Origin: Bacteroidales bacterium
GTDB lineage: Bacteria > Bacteroidota > Bacteroidia > Bacteroidales > UBA932
Length of the DNA stretch: 32,404 bases
Assembly (NCBI GenBank): GCA_017555445.1
Contig: JAFZGK010000034.1
Span: forward strand, 1 to 32,404
Direction of reading: 5' to 3'
The notes beneath the pieces were generated by a model. It made no database searches. It was given only the letters and a program-made list of their open reading frames with translations, and had not been told where the DNA came from. The position numbers were made by a program, and so were the translations under genes. Shown piece by piece: positions 1-8,467 of this stretch; within the stretch, counting starts at the first letter, position 1; each line of letters begins with the position of its first letter.

Positions 1-863
1 AAGCTTGATACGAAACGGCCTACGAGCATGAGGAACCAGTAAGTACCAGCCACGAAACCTGCAACTACAGCTGCATTTGCTGTTCCGAGAGTATCAGTAA
101 GGTAGAAATTGAGTGTACCAGGGATACCTACCTCAACACCTACATAGATGAAGATGGCGATAACACCGAACACGAGATGACGATAGTTGAAGAGCTCTTT
201 CACCTTAAGGTCAGTAGCAGCCTGCTGCTCAGGCTCTACGAAAGGAACAAATGTAAGAACTACGAATGTAGCTGCAAATACACCAAGAGCGATGAAGAGA
301 ACTGTGTTCACGTCAGCGATCTGAGTCTGCGCTGTAACTGTTCCGATAAGGGCACCTACGAGCATAGGGGTGATTGTACCCATGAGAGAGTTGAAAGTTC
401 CACCGATCTGAACGAGCTGGTTACCTCTGTTACCACCGCCACCAAGGAGGTTGAGCATAGGGTTAACCACTGTGTTGAGGATACAAACTGAGAATCCGCA
501 AACGAATGCTCCAAGGAGATAAACGAAGAAGTTTGCAGGAAGGCCGGCAAGAGTTGCACCAACACCGATCTTACCTGAAAGGAACTGGATGAGGACACCG
601 AAGAAACCGATACCTACACCAAGAAGAGTTGACTTCTTATATCCGAACTTTGTGATGAGACGACCTGCAGGGAGACCCATGAAGAGGTATGCAAGGAAGT
701 TCATCATGTTACCCATCATTCCCCAGAAGTTAGAGCCCTCGATACCAGGAGCCTGCTTCCAGATTGTGCCGATAGGGGCAGCAAGGTTAGTTACGAAAGA
801 GATCATTCCGAAAAGGAACATCATGGTAAGCACCGCTACCCAATTGATCTTGTTCTTGTTCAT
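1..863 (-). CDS. Sugar MFS transporter, FucP/GluP-like (3' end outside window)
   Basis: Major facilitator protein of the inner membrane, probably a proton-coupled hexose importer. The frame is open from the ATG at 863 to base 1 (287 codons) with no stop, so the C-terminal third is missing. It begins MNKNKINWVAVLTMMFLFGM and shows repeated hydrophobic segments, a cytoplasmic-loop motif GRLxTKFGYKKS after helix 2, and the stretch IFIYVGVEVGIPGTLNFYL, which resembles the conserved helix-7 region of the FucP/glucose-galactose transporter family (YVGxEV). A GRF motif sits at the window edge. The substrate cannot be read from the sequence; fucose, glucose or galactose are all possible. It is transcribed away from an AraC regulator lying directly upstream on the same strand, a common arrangement for sugar-responsive uptake. 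Family call is firm, substrate is not. Confidence 0.85.
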   Translation of the reverse strand, partial: MNKNKINWVAVLTMMFLFGMISFVTNLAAPIGTIWKQAPGIEGSNFWGMMGNMMNFLAYLFMGLPAGRLITKFGYKKSTLLGVGIGFFGVLIQFLSGKIGVGATLAGLPANFFVYLLGAFVCGFSVCILNTVVNPMLNLLGGGGNRGNQLVQIGGTFNSLMGTITPMLVGALIGTVTAQTQIADVNTVLFIALGVFAATFVVLTFVPFVEPEQQAATDLKVKELFNYRHLVFGVIAIFIYVGVEVGIPGTLNFYLTDTLGTANAAVVAGFVAGTYWFLMLVGRFVSS

Positions 864-989
864 TGTCTAGAGTTTTTATGTTAATAATTATTGGTTCGTC
901 AAAATCGGGCCTAAGTTACAAAAAAAATCCATACCCGACACCAAAGAAGCTGCGAATTGACATAAAGTTGAACATGCTGATAAAAATTA

Positions 990-1017
990 GCAGGGTTCCC
1001 TCCCCAAGGAACCCTGC
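990..1017 (-). terminator. Intrinsic terminator hairpin in the araC-MFS gap
   Basis: A perfect 10-bp stem (GCAGGGTTCC at 990-999 against 1008-1017, 8-nt loop) is followed on the minus strand by TAATTTTTA. It could end the AraC-family transcript, whose stop is about 190 bases upstream. Because it also lies downstream of the candidate MFS promoter at 1073-1102, it could act as an attenuator in the MFS leader. The rest of the 344-base gap 864-1207 is AT-rich with no credible gene. Confidence 0.6.
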
Positions 1018-1072
1018 CGTATATAAAACGAACTTAACAAATAGACACGAAAAAAATTTCTGATGTCTGCCA

Positions 1073-1102
1073 CAAAGGTAATGATTTAATATCAAAATCA
1101 AA
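1073..1102 (-). promoter_or_regulatory. Candidate Bacteroidota promoter for the MFS gene
   Basis: On the minus strand a perfect -7 element TACCTTTG (1073-1080) is preceded 18 bases upstream by TTTG (1099-1102), close to the TTTG-N19-TAnnTTTG consensus for the Bacteroidota primary sigma factor. It would start transcription near 1067 and leave a leader of about 200 nt before the MFS ATG. Sequence match only. Confidence 0.5.
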
Positions 1103-1207
1103 ATATTTTGCAAAAATTTTAACAAAACATCCGGACAACGTAAAATATCTGACACCAAATAGGGTTTTTAATATTACTATCCGAAAGAAAGCATCCTAAG
1201 ACGGGCA

Positions 1208-2113
1208 TCATGAATTCCTATACTCGCTCGGGGTCATTCCGGTGCGGGCCTTGAAGAACTTATAGAACACTGACTGGTTAGGAAAGTTCAGTCTGTAGAC
1301 GACTTCCTTGATTGTGACATTGGAATATTTGAGAAGATTCTTCGCCTCCAGTATCACATAAGCATCGATCCAGTCAGGAGCAGACCTTCCAGTAGCGGTC
1401 TTTATAAGCTTGGAAAGATACTTAGGTGTAAGACATAATTTGTCAGCATAGAATCCGACATTACGTTCCTTTAGATGATATTCCGCCACCAGCTTGATGA
1501 ACTGCTCGAATATCACCTTGCTTCTGCTTGAAGATTTCTTCACTTCATCACCTATATTCCTGATTCTCTGTGATCCGATTCCTGTCACCAGATAAAAGAG
1601 AGAAAGAAGTATCGAGTTGATCGCCTCCCTGCTGTTGATGACGTCAGTCTTCACGACATCACACATGAGAGATATATGATTACGTACCAGTTTCTGCTGT
1701 TCTTCAGTAAGTTCTATGCTCGGATTTCCCAGCATGGACAGGCAGTCGTTGAACACTTTGTTGATGTCCATCCTGAGTCCTGTGACGAACTCTTTCGTCA
1801 TTACCACCACAATATAGCGCTGGTCTTCCTTTTCACTGTTGACATATTCCGACAACTTGAGAAGATTACCAGGTACATTAAGGAAGATTGAGCCAGCCTT
1901 GAAATCAAACTCATTGAGATTTACACTCATGCGCACATGACCACTGATGCAGTAGATCATCATGAAACCGTCAAAACGGCATGGATGCATAAGGGGATTG
2001 TTCATATCCTTGAACCTCACATCCATGACAAAGAAATCGTCATTGAGGGAGATATATTCCGAATCAGGAAACCTTGAACGGAACATGGGGAGAGTGATAT
2101 TGTAAAATTCCAT
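1208..2113 (-). CDS. AraC-family transcriptional regulator
   Basis: A 301-residue regulator. The N-terminal two-thirds looks like a cupin-type sensing domain (for example CRFDGFMMIYCISGHVRMSVN around 42-62). The C-terminal ~80 residues form the two helix-turn-helix AraC DNA-binding domain: LTPKYLSKLIKTATGRSA is the first HTH, and VVYRLNFPNQSVFYKFFKARTGMTPSEYR matches the highly conserved second HTH plus signature. The start at 2113 fits the length of the family and a -7 element lies about 27 bases upstream. It is same-strand and upstream of the sugar MFS gene, so regulation of that transporter in response to a sugar or metabolite is a reasonable inference. The ligand is unknown. It is over 12 kb from the starch locus, so control of that locus is unsupported. 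Confidence 0.92.
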   Translation of the reverse strand: MEFYNITLPMFRSRFPDSEYISLNDDFFVMDVRFKDMNNPLMHPCRFDGFMMIYCISGHVRMSVNLNEFDFKAGSIFLNVPGNLLKLSEYVNSEKEDQRYIVVVMTKEFVTGLRMDINKVFNDCLSMLGNPSIELTEEQQKLVRNHISLMCDVVKTDVINSREAINSILLSLFYLVTGIGSQRIRNIGDEVKKSSSRSKVIFEQFIKLVAEYHLKERNVGFYADKLCLTPKYLSKLIKTATGRSAPDWIDAYVILEAKNLLKYSNVTIKEVVYRLNFPNQSVFYKFFKARTGMTPSEYRNS

Positions 2114-2139
2114 TTATTTCTTTTTTCCATTCGATTCGA

Positions 2140-2147
2140 CAAATATA
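2140..2147 (-). promoter_or_regulatory. Candidate -7 element of the araC-family gene
   Basis: TATATTTG on the minus strand is a perfect TAnnTTTG match, 26 bases before the ATG. No clean TTTG is seen at -33, as is common for activated or autoregulated promoters. The element is bracketed by ATTCGA repeats at 2129-2139 and 2153-2158. Confidence 0.5.
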
Positions 2148-2187
2148 CAATTATTCGAAATAAAACATTGTATTAACGATGAAAAAA

Positions 2188-2224
2188 TCGACTTTTAGCA
2201 ACTAAGCAAAATGCTAAAAGTCGA
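2188..2224 (-). terminator. Second tandem terminator after the acyl-CoA ligase
   Basis: A perfect 13-bp inverted repeat (2188-2200 with 2212-2224, 11-nt loop) is followed on the minus strand by six T residues. It lies 24 bases beyond the first terminator and before the araC promoter, so together they insulate the regulator from upstream transcription. Confidence 0.65.
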
Positions 2225-2247
2225 GTCATACGTATATATTTCAATAA

Positions 2248-2280
2248 AAATGAGACCGGTCTGAAAAGCCGGTCTCATTT
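2248..2280 (-). terminator. Terminator of the acyl-CoA ligase gene
   Basis: A perfect 12-bp stem (AAATGAGACCGG at 2248-2259 with 2269-2280, 9-nt loop) begins 7 bases after the ligase stop. The minus strand continues with a T-rich run (TTTTTATTGA). Typical intrinsic terminator. Confidence 0.85.
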
Positions 2281-2286
2281 CAAATC

Positions 2287-4197
2287 TTATAATGATGCAA
2301 GATTCATCTCGTTCACTATGTTCTTTCCTTCCGGAGTATAAGCAAACTCCATATTTGCCTTGTAAGCCTCCTCTACCCTGCCACGGACAACCTTCATCGA
2401 GCTGTTGAGGAAATGATTCTGCTCTGTCCACGGCTCAGGGAGCACGCACACTGCTGCAGGGAGCCATCTTTCAGGGAACTCACCATAATGGCGGCCTCCC
2501 TTGCGATACATGTTCACCTCATCCTGGAGAAGTTCAAGCATCTTCACCTTGGCTTCTTCAGTTGCAGGATCGAGTCCAAGCTCCTTTGCATAAGCCTTGA
2601 GAGCCTCCTTGTTAGGAGTGATGAGAGCGATTGTATATGGATCCTGGCTGTTGTGGAGGAGCGCTCCATCAATATACTTAGAGCTTTCAACGAGGTTCTC
2701 CTCGATTCCCTCCGGTGAATACTTCTCACCGTCAGCCGCAATGAGGAGAGACTTGAATCGTCCTACGACATAAAGCATCTCCGCGTCACGCATGTAACCC
2801 ATATCACCTGTATGGAGCCATCCGTCAACGATTGTGTCAGCTGTAGACTTAGGATTCTTCCAGTAACCTGCCATCACATTCTCACCCTTGATGCAGATCT
2901 CACCCTTTGAACCATAAGGCTGCTCTACTCCGTCAGCATCAAGAATCTTGATCTCCATCGGAGAAACAATCTTTCCTGATGAACCGAAGATATGCTTTGC
3001 AGGAGAGTTTGCAGAGATGATCGGAGTAGCCTCAGAGAGACCATAACCCTGATACATCGGAATACCGATAGCATAGTAATATCTCTGAAGATCGATATCA
3101 AGGAGAGCACCACCGCCCACGAAGAACTTCATGTTTCCTCCAAGACCCTGGCGTACTGCCTTGAAGATGATCTTGTCGAAAAGAAGCATAAGCGGCTTGC
3201 GGAAGATATCCACGAATTCCGTACCCTTGTTGTAACCTTCCTTATTGTAAGCGATCGCATTCTTGAGAGCGAAATTGTAGAGCTTCTCCACAACCGGACC
3301 CTTCTTGGCTATAGAAGTCTCGATGCTCTTCTTGAAGTTCTTTGCAAGAGTAGGAACAGAAAGCATCACGTGAGGCTTGAGTTCCTGGATGCTTGGAGAG
3401 ATGTTACGAAGCGCCTCCTTTCCTGATTTTCCTGAAGGAACTGTTCCGAACGATGCTCCATATGACATCATGGTATAGAATCCCGCCACATGTGCGAAGC
3501 AGTGGTCAAGCGGAAGGATGATGAGCATCCTGTCTGTCTCCTCAACTCCGATTACGGAGTGAGCCTGCTCCACGTTTGCAGTATAGTTGCGATGAGTGAG
3601 AAGGATTCCCTTAGGATCAGCTGTGGTTCCTGATGTATAGCTGATATTTGCATAGTCATCCGGACCGATCGATTCATATCTCTTGATGAACTGTTCCTCG
3701 TTCTTCGCAAGGAACTCATCACCCATGGCGATGACTTCATCAAGATAGATCTCATTCTCCTGCTTGTCATTCACCTCATCAAAGATGATGACCTTCTCCA
3801 CCATGGGACATTCAGGAAGAATGGCTCTCACCTTATGAAGCTGGAACTTTGAAGTGATGATATACTTCGAATCCGAATGTTTTACTCGGAAAACAAGGTC
3901 GTTTGTCTCACCCAGCTTGATTGAGAGCGGCACGTTTACAGCACCTGCATAGAGAACACCAAGCTCTCCGATCACCCAGAGGTCGCGTCCCTCGCTGAGG
4001 TACGAAATCTTCTCGCCTTTCTGTACGCCGAGAGCCATGAGGCCGGCTGCGATACGCTTTGCCTTGGCCAATGTATCTTCGTATGATGTCGGCTCCCAGA
4101 CTCCTGAATCAAGATTCTTCTCCCAGAGAAAAGGATTCTTGGAGTACTTGGCAACATACTTCTCGACAAAGTCGATGATTGTAAGTCTTTCTTTCAT
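2287..4197 (-). CDS. Long-chain fatty acid-CoA ligase (AMP-forming)
   Basis: A 636-residue ANL-superfamily enzyme that activates a fatty acid with ATP to an acyl-adenylate and then transfers it to CoA. Visible motifs are the AMP-binding P-loop ISYTSGTTADPKGILLTHRN (about 185-204), GYGLSEATPIIS (the A5 motif), and GWLHTGDMGYM with the downstream VVGRFKSLLIAADGEKYSPEGIEE (hinge and C-terminal lysine region). Length and order fit the FadD/long-chain ACSL group. No signal peptide or membrane span is seen, so it is probably cytosolic or membrane-peripheral. It follows the deoxynucleoside kinase after 51 bases on the same strand and is closed by two strong terminators, so the two likely share a transcript. 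Chain-length preference cannot be judged. A FadD-type symbol would be acceptable, but orthology is not shown here. Confidence 0.9.
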   Translation of the reverse strand: MKERLTIIDFVEKYVAKYSKNPFLWEKNLDSGVWEPTSYEDTLAKAKRIAAGLMALGVQKGEKISYLSEGRDLWVIGELGVLYAGAVNVPLSIKLGETNDLVFRVKHSDSKYIITSKFQLHKVRAILPECPMVEKVIIFDEVNDKQENEIYLDEVIAMGDEFLAKNEEQFIKRYESIGPDDYANISYTSGTTADPKGILLTHRNYTANVEQAHSVIGVEETDRMLIILPLDHCFAHVAGFYTMMSYGASFGTVPSGKSGKEALRNISPSIQELKPHVMLSVPTLAKNFKKSIETSIAKKGPVVEKLYNFALKNAIAYNKEGYNKGTEFVDIFRKPLMLLFDKIIFKAVRQGLGGNMKFFVGGGALLDIDLQRYYYAIGIPMYQGYGLSEATPIISANSPAKHIFGSSGKIVSPMEIKILDADGVEQPYGSKGEICIKGENVMAGYWKNPKSTADTIVDGWLHTGDMGYMRDAEMLYVVGRFKSLLIAADGEKYSPEGIEENLVESSKYIDGALLHNSQDPYTIALITPNKEALKAYAKELGLDPATEEAKVKMLELLQDEVNMYRKGGRHYGEFPERWLPAAVCVLPEPWTEQNHFLNSSMKVVRGRVEEAYKANMEFAYTPEGKNIVNEMNLASL

Positions 4198-4248
4198 AAT
4201 AATAATAAGGTTTGGTCTTATTGCTCCTGTGGAGCTACACGGTTTGGT

Positions 4249-4869
4249 TTATTCGTTCTTGAAAAGTCCGTAGAGCTGTGCATCGATCTTGTCTATCACT
4301 TCCTGGAAATCCTCAGGACGGTTCTCGAACTTGATACGGTCCACGTCAAGGACAAGGAGGTTATGCTCGTAGTCCTTGATCCAGTTCTCGTAACGCTCGT
4401 TCAAGCCTGTGATATAGTCGATACGGATGCTCTTCTCGTACTCACGGCCACGCTTCTGGATCTGACCGATGAGGTTAGGGATCGAACTCTTGAGATAGAT
4501 AAGAAGATCAGGCGGATTCACCAGCGACATCATGAGATCGAAGAGGTCCGAATAGTTCTCGAAGTCTCTTGTGCTCATAAGGCCCATTCCATGAAGATTC
4601 GGAGCAAAGATACGCGCATCTTCATAGATTGTACGGTCCTGGATGATGACATTATCTTCTTTTGAGATATCAACCACATCCTTGAAACGCTTGTTAAGGA
4701 AGTAGACCTGAAGGTTGAATGACCATCTTTCCATATCCTCATAGAAGTCTGCAAGATATGGGTTATAATCTACAGACTCGAACTTCGGAGTCCATCCGTA
4801 ATGGGCGGCAAGCATCTTTGTAAGAGTAGTCTTTCCGCTGCCGATATTACCTGCGATTGCAATATGCAT
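4249..4869 (-). CDS. Deoxynucleoside kinase (dNK family)
   Basis: A 206-residue kinase of the deoxyadenosine/deoxyguanosine kinase-like family, phosphorylating salvaged deoxynucleosides with a nucleoside triphosphate. The P-loop GNIGSGKTT is at residues 7-15. IIQDRTIYEDARIFA carries the DRx motif equivalent to the ERS catalytic/sugar-binding segment, and IQKRGREYEKSIRIDYITGLNERYENW carries the arginine-rich LID and the tyrosine-rich helix typical of the family. Length is normal. It starts at 4869 with a perfect -7 element (TATGTTTG) 39 bases upstream, in an 89-base gap shared with the divergent metallo-hydrolase gene. Substrate preference among deoxynucleosides cannot be decided from sequence. 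Confidence 0.9.
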   Translation of the reverse strand: MHIAIAGNIGSGKTTLTKMLAAHYGWTPKFESVDYNPYLADFYEDMERWSFNLQVYFLNKRFKDVVDISKEDNVIIQDRTIYEDARIFAPNLHGMGLMSTRDFENYSDLFDLMMSLVNPPDLLIYLKSSIPNLIGQIQKRGREYEKSIRIDYITGLNERYENWIKDYEHNLLVLDVDRIKFENRPEDFQEVIDKIDAQLYGLFKNE

Positions 4870-4907
4870 ATTGTTGATATTTTATTGTTTCTTCTTAATT
4901 AACTTAG

Positions 4908-4915
4908 CAAACATA
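4908..4915 (-). promoter_or_regulatory. Candidate -7 element of the deoxynucleoside kinase gene
   Basis: TATGTTTG on the minus strand, a perfect TAnnTTTG, about 39 bases before the ATG. No clear TTTG at -33. Confidence 0.45.
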
Positions 4916-4928
4916 CGAATTTTTAATG

Positions 4929-4936
4929 TAAATTTG
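4929..4936 (+). promoter_or_regulatory. Candidate -7 element of the metallo-hydrolase/uvrA operon
   Basis: TAAATTTG on the plus strand matches TAnnTTTG and lies 22 bases before the ATG at 4959. It is back to back with the minus-strand -7 at 4908-4915, so the two promoters would partly overlap. The -33 region is weak (TTAG near 4904). Confidence 0.45.
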
Positions 4937-4958
4937 TGTGTTTTAACTGATTTTTTGA

Positions 4959-5657
4959 ATGGTACACATAGAGCACTTCACATTCAACGCCTTCCAGACA
5001 CGCTGCAGCATCGTGTGGGATGACGACAGATATTGCGCAATCGTAGATCCCGGATGCGCCTCAGAACAGGAAATCCTGAAGGTTGTGTCCTTCATTTCCG
5101 AACATGACCTCCAGCCGGTGTGCATCATGCTCACGCATGCACACTTCGACCACATCTACGGCATGGCTGCACTCGCTGAAGAATACAGCATTCCTGTTTA
5201 TGCTCATCTGAATGAGCTGTCTACCTTAGAAAGCACCAATCCGCAGGTATGCAAGTGCTACGGCCTTCCGCTGCCTGACACATTCCCGATGATAAAGAAA
5301 ATATCGGACGCCTCTATTCCAAGCAGGTTCATTCCGGTCACTGAAAAAGATATGATTGAAGTAGGAAGTCTCCGCTTCAATGTACTTGAAACACCAGGCC
5401 ATACCCCTGGAGGAGTGTGTTATCTCGAAAAGAATGAGAAGGTCCTGTTCAGCGGTGACACGCTTTTTGCAGGCAGCATCGGTCGCACTGATCACCCTGG
5501 AGGAGACTATGACGCCCTGATGAAGGGAATCTTCGAGAAGCTGATGGTTCTTGACGGAGATGTGAAGGTGATTCCGGGTCACGGTCCTTCGAGCGAGATC
5601 GCTCAGGAAAGGACAACAAATCCTTTTTTGCAGCCATTCAATGAACCGTATGAATAA
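4959..5657 (+). CDS. MBL-fold metallo-hydrolase, glyoxalase II-like
   Basis: A 232-residue cytosolic metallo-beta-lactamase-fold hydrolase of the short glyoxalase-II-like group. Metal ligands are visible: THAHFDH with H60, H62, D64 and H65; H149 in TPGHTPGG; D168 in SGDTLFAGSIGRTD; H209 in PGHGP. The ending GHGPSSEIAQERTTNPFL is characteristic of the short YcbL-like branch, which lacks the long C-terminal glutathione-binding domain of classical GloB. The thioester substrate is therefore uncertain. The stop codon overlaps the start of uvrA, so the two are likely translationally coupled. No functional link to DNA repair is evident beyond co-transcription. Confidence 0.92.
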   Translation: MVHIEHFTFNAFQTRCSIVWDDDRYCAIVDPGCASEQEILKVVSFISEHDLQPVCIMLTHAHFDHIYGMAALAEEYSIPVYAHLNELSTLESTNPQVCKCYGLPLPDTFPMIKKISDASIPSRFIPVTEKDMIEVGSLRFNVLETPGHTPGGVCYLEKNEKVLFSGDTLFAGSIGRTDHPGGDYDALMKGIFEKLMVLDGDVKVIPGHGPSSEIAQERTTNPFLQPFNEPYE

Positions 5658-8448
5658 AGGATTCATAGAAATTGTAGGGGCGAAGGCCCATAACCTCAAG
5701 GGAGCGACCCTGTCAATCCCTCGTGGCAAGTTCGTCGTGGTCACCGGACTCAGCGGAAGCGGAAAATCCTCCCTTGCCTTCGACACTATATATGCAGAGG
5801 GCCAGAGGAGGTATATGGATACTCTCTCAACCTATGCCAAGCACTTCATGGGCATATTGGAGAAGCCTGAAGCAGAATCCATTACAGGTCTCAGCCCTAT
5901 CATCGCCATCGAACAGAAGACCACCGGAAACAACCCACGTTCGACCGTCGGCACCATCACGGAAATATATGACTTCCTGCGTCTGCTTTATGCACGTGCT
6001 TCAACCGCATACTCTCCTGAGACAGGAAAGGCCATGGTACGTTATACTGACGAGCAGATAGTATCTCTGATCATGGAGAATTACCAGGACAGAAAGTGTT
6101 ATCTGCTTTCTCCGCTGGTAAAAGGACGCAAGGGACATTACAAGGAACTTCTGGAGCAGATGCGCAAGAGGGGTTACACCCAGATACGCATAGACGGCGA
6201 ACTTTTCGAACTCAATGAAGTCACGTCGCTTGACCGTTACAAACCTCATTTCATCGAACTTGTCATCGACAGGTTGAAGCCTGCTGCAAAAGACGAAAAG
6301 AGGATCAGAAGTTCAGTCATTTCTGCATTGAATTTCGGAAAAGGCTCTATCGCAGTCATGGATATGGAGACCGGCGGACTGAGCCATTATTCAAAGCATC
6401 TCGTCTGCCCTGATACAGGCATATCACTTGCCGAACCGGCGCCACATTCATTCTCATTCAACTCACCTCAGGGCTATTGTCCTCATTGCAAAGGACTGGG
6501 AACAGTTGTGAAGGTGGATATGGACACCATAATTCCTGATCCGTCAATATCAATAGCTGATGGTGGCATTGTTCCTTTAGGAAAGATCCGAGAGACAAAG
6601 AAGTTCGATGTAATACGCTCCATATCAAGAAAATACGCATTCTCACTCTATGACCCTATAGAGGAACTGCCAGAAGAGGTGGTTTCGCTGATCGTATATG
6701 GTTCGGATGAACTGTTCAGGGTCGGCGAAGGCACATCATCCGAGATGGTGTCATTCTCCGGCATCGTAAGCGACATCAATGAAAAGATAACATGTCCTGT
6801 ATGCGAGGGCACACGCCTGAACAAGGATACCACATATTTCCGCATTGACGGAAAGACAATATCTGAAGTTGCTGCCATGGAGGTAAGCGAACTTCATCAA
6901 TGGCTCCATTCCCTTGACGACGTGTTCGGAAAGCGCGAAAGCACTATTGCACGAGATATTCTCAAGGAACTGAAGGACAGGGTCGGCTTCCTTCTGGACG
7001 TAGGTCTCGAATATCTCTCCCTTGACCGTGCAACAGCCTCATTATCGGGAGGTGAGAGCCAGCGAATCCGACTTGCCACCCAGATCGGTTCAAAACTGGT
7101 CAACGTATTATATATCCTCGACGAACCTTCCATCGGACTTCACCAGAGAGACAACCGCAAGTTGATAGCATCGCTCAAGAAGTTGCGCGATGAAGGCAAT
7201 TCGGTGATGGTAGTGGAACATGATGCAGAAACCATGATGGCTGCAGACTGGCTGATCGATGTCGGTCCCGGAGCCGGTGATGCAGGAGGACACATCTGTT
7301 TTTCAGCGCCGTTCTCTGCCCTTTCTGAAGGTGGATCCGACAATCTCCCTGACAGAGACAAGATGATAATAAGTCCTTCTGTCACATTGGATTATCTGAC
7401 AGGAAACAAGGTAATAGAAATTCCTGAGACCAGACGTGTAGGCAATGGACTGAGTCTCGGAATACGCGGAGCACAGGGCAACAATCTCAAGAATGTGGAC
7501 ATAGACTTCCCTCTTGGCATGCTGATCGGAATTGCTGGCGTCAGCGGAAGCGGCAAGTCATCTCTTGTAAACGAGACATTGATGCCTGTCCTCAAGAACA
7601 AGTTCTATAACGCTAAATTGCAGCCTCTTCCATATGACGAAATCGTAGGAATCGAGAATATCGACAAGCTCATAGAAATCGACCAGAGTCCTATCGGCCG
7701 AACCCCACGAAGCAACCCAGCTACGTTTACAGGTGTGTTCAACGATATCCGCACCCTTTTCGAAGCGACACCGGATGCGAAGGTACGCGGCTTCAAGGCA
7801 GGAAGATTCTCTTTCAATGTACCTGGCGGACGTTGCGAGGAGTGCAAGGGAGCGGGAATAAAGGTCATCGAGATGAATTTCCTTCCGTCTGTGAATGTCG
7901 TATGCAACGAATGTCGCGGACACCGCTACAAGAACGACACACTTGCTGTCAAATATAAGGGAAAGAACATCAACGATGTACTTGAAATGCCTATAAGCGA
8001 GGCATACGTATTCTTTGAAAACATCCCATCCATCGCTCAGAAACTGAAGGCGATGGTCGATGTAGGCCTGGGATATATCAGGCTGGGCCAATCTGCAGTC
8101 ACCCTTTCAGGAGGAGAGAGCCAGAGAATGAAGCTCGCTGCAGAACTCGCCCGCAAGGGAACAGGCAACACACTTTATATCTTGGATGAACCGACCACCG
8201 GTCTTCATTCAGAGGATATCAAGGTACTTCTCGGAGTGCTTCAGCAGCTTGTGGAACAAGGCAATACGGTCATCATCATCGAACACAATCTCGACGTGCT
8301 CAAAAGCGTGGATTATATCTTCGATATGGGACCGGAAGGTGGACGCAAGGGTGGTCTGATCGTCGCTCAGGGCACTCCGGAGCAGCTGGCCAATAATCCT
8401 GATTCTGTTACAGGCCCGTTCCTGGCAGAAGTACTCAAACAGTCATAG
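5641..8448 (+). CDS. uvrA: Excinuclease ABC subunit A
   Basis: A 935-residue damage-sensing ATPase of nucleotide excision repair that loads UvrB. Two ABC ATPase modules are present: Walker A GLSGSGKSS near 36-44 and GVSGSGKSS in the second half, signatures LSGGESQRIRLA and LSGGESQRMKLA, and Walker B YILDEPSIGLHQRD and YILDEPTTGLHSED. The segment SPLVKGRKGHYKELLEQMRKRGYTQIRIDGE matches the UvrB-binding domain, so this is not a short class-II paralogue. The second zinc module is intact (CEEC and CNEC), but the first begins CPDT, losing one of four cysteines. Start 5641 overlaps the previous gene by 17 bases; an in-frame ATG at 5650 (MNKGFIEI) is an equally good start. Genomes of this group often hold more than one UvrA, so whether this is the main copy is unknown. 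Confidence 0.92.
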   Translation: MNRMNKGFIEIVGAKAHNLKGATLSIPRGKFVVVTGLSGSGKSSLAFDTIYAEGQRRYMDTLSTYAKHFMGILEKPEAESITGLSPIIAIEQKTTGNNPRSTVGTITEIYDFLRLLYARASTAYSPETGKAMVRYTDEQIVSLIMENYQDRKCYLLSPLVKGRKGHYKELLEQMRKRGYTQIRIDGELFELNEVTSLDRYKPHFIELVIDRLKPAAKDEKRIRSSVISALNFGKGSIAVMDMETGGLSHYSKHLVCPDTGISLAEPAPHSFSFNSPQGYCPHCKGLGTVVKVDMDTIIPDPSISIADGGIVPLGKIRETKKFDVIRSISRKYAFSLYDPIEELPEEVVSLIVYGSDELFRVGEGTSSEMVSFSGIVSDINEKITCPVCEGTRLNKDTTYFRIDGKTISEVAAMEVSELHQWLHSLDDVFGKRESTIARDILKELKDRVGFLLDVGLEYLSLDRATASLSGGESQRIRLATQIGSKLVNVLYILDEPSIGLHQRDNRKLIASLKKLRDEGNSVMVVEHDAETMMAADWLIDVGPGAGDAGGHICFSAPFSALSEGGSDNLPDRDKMIISPSVTLDYLTGNKVIEIPETRRVGNGLSLGIRGAQGNNLKNVDIDFPLGMLIGIAGVSGSGKSSLVNETLMPVLKNKFYNAKLQPLPYDEIVGIENIDKLIEIDQSPIGRTPRSNPATFTGVFNDIRTLFEATPDAKVRGFKAGRFSFNVPGGRCEECKGAGIKVIEMNFLPSVNVVCNECRGHRYKNDTLAVKYKGKNINDVLEMPISEAYVFFENIPSIAQKLKAMVDVGLGYIRLGQSAVTLSGGESQRMKLAAELARKGTGNTLYILDEPTTGLHSEDIKVLLGVLQQLVEQGNTVIIIEHNLDVLKSVDYIFDMGPEGGRKGGLIVAQGTPEQLANNPDSVTGPFLAEVLKQS

Positions 8449-8467
8449 GTCATTAAAATTTACCGTT

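Noticed and set aside
2195..2431. 78-codon minus-strand frame across the ligase 3' end
   Set aside because: It overlaps the acyl-CoA ligase in another frame and both tandem terminators. No independent coding signal.
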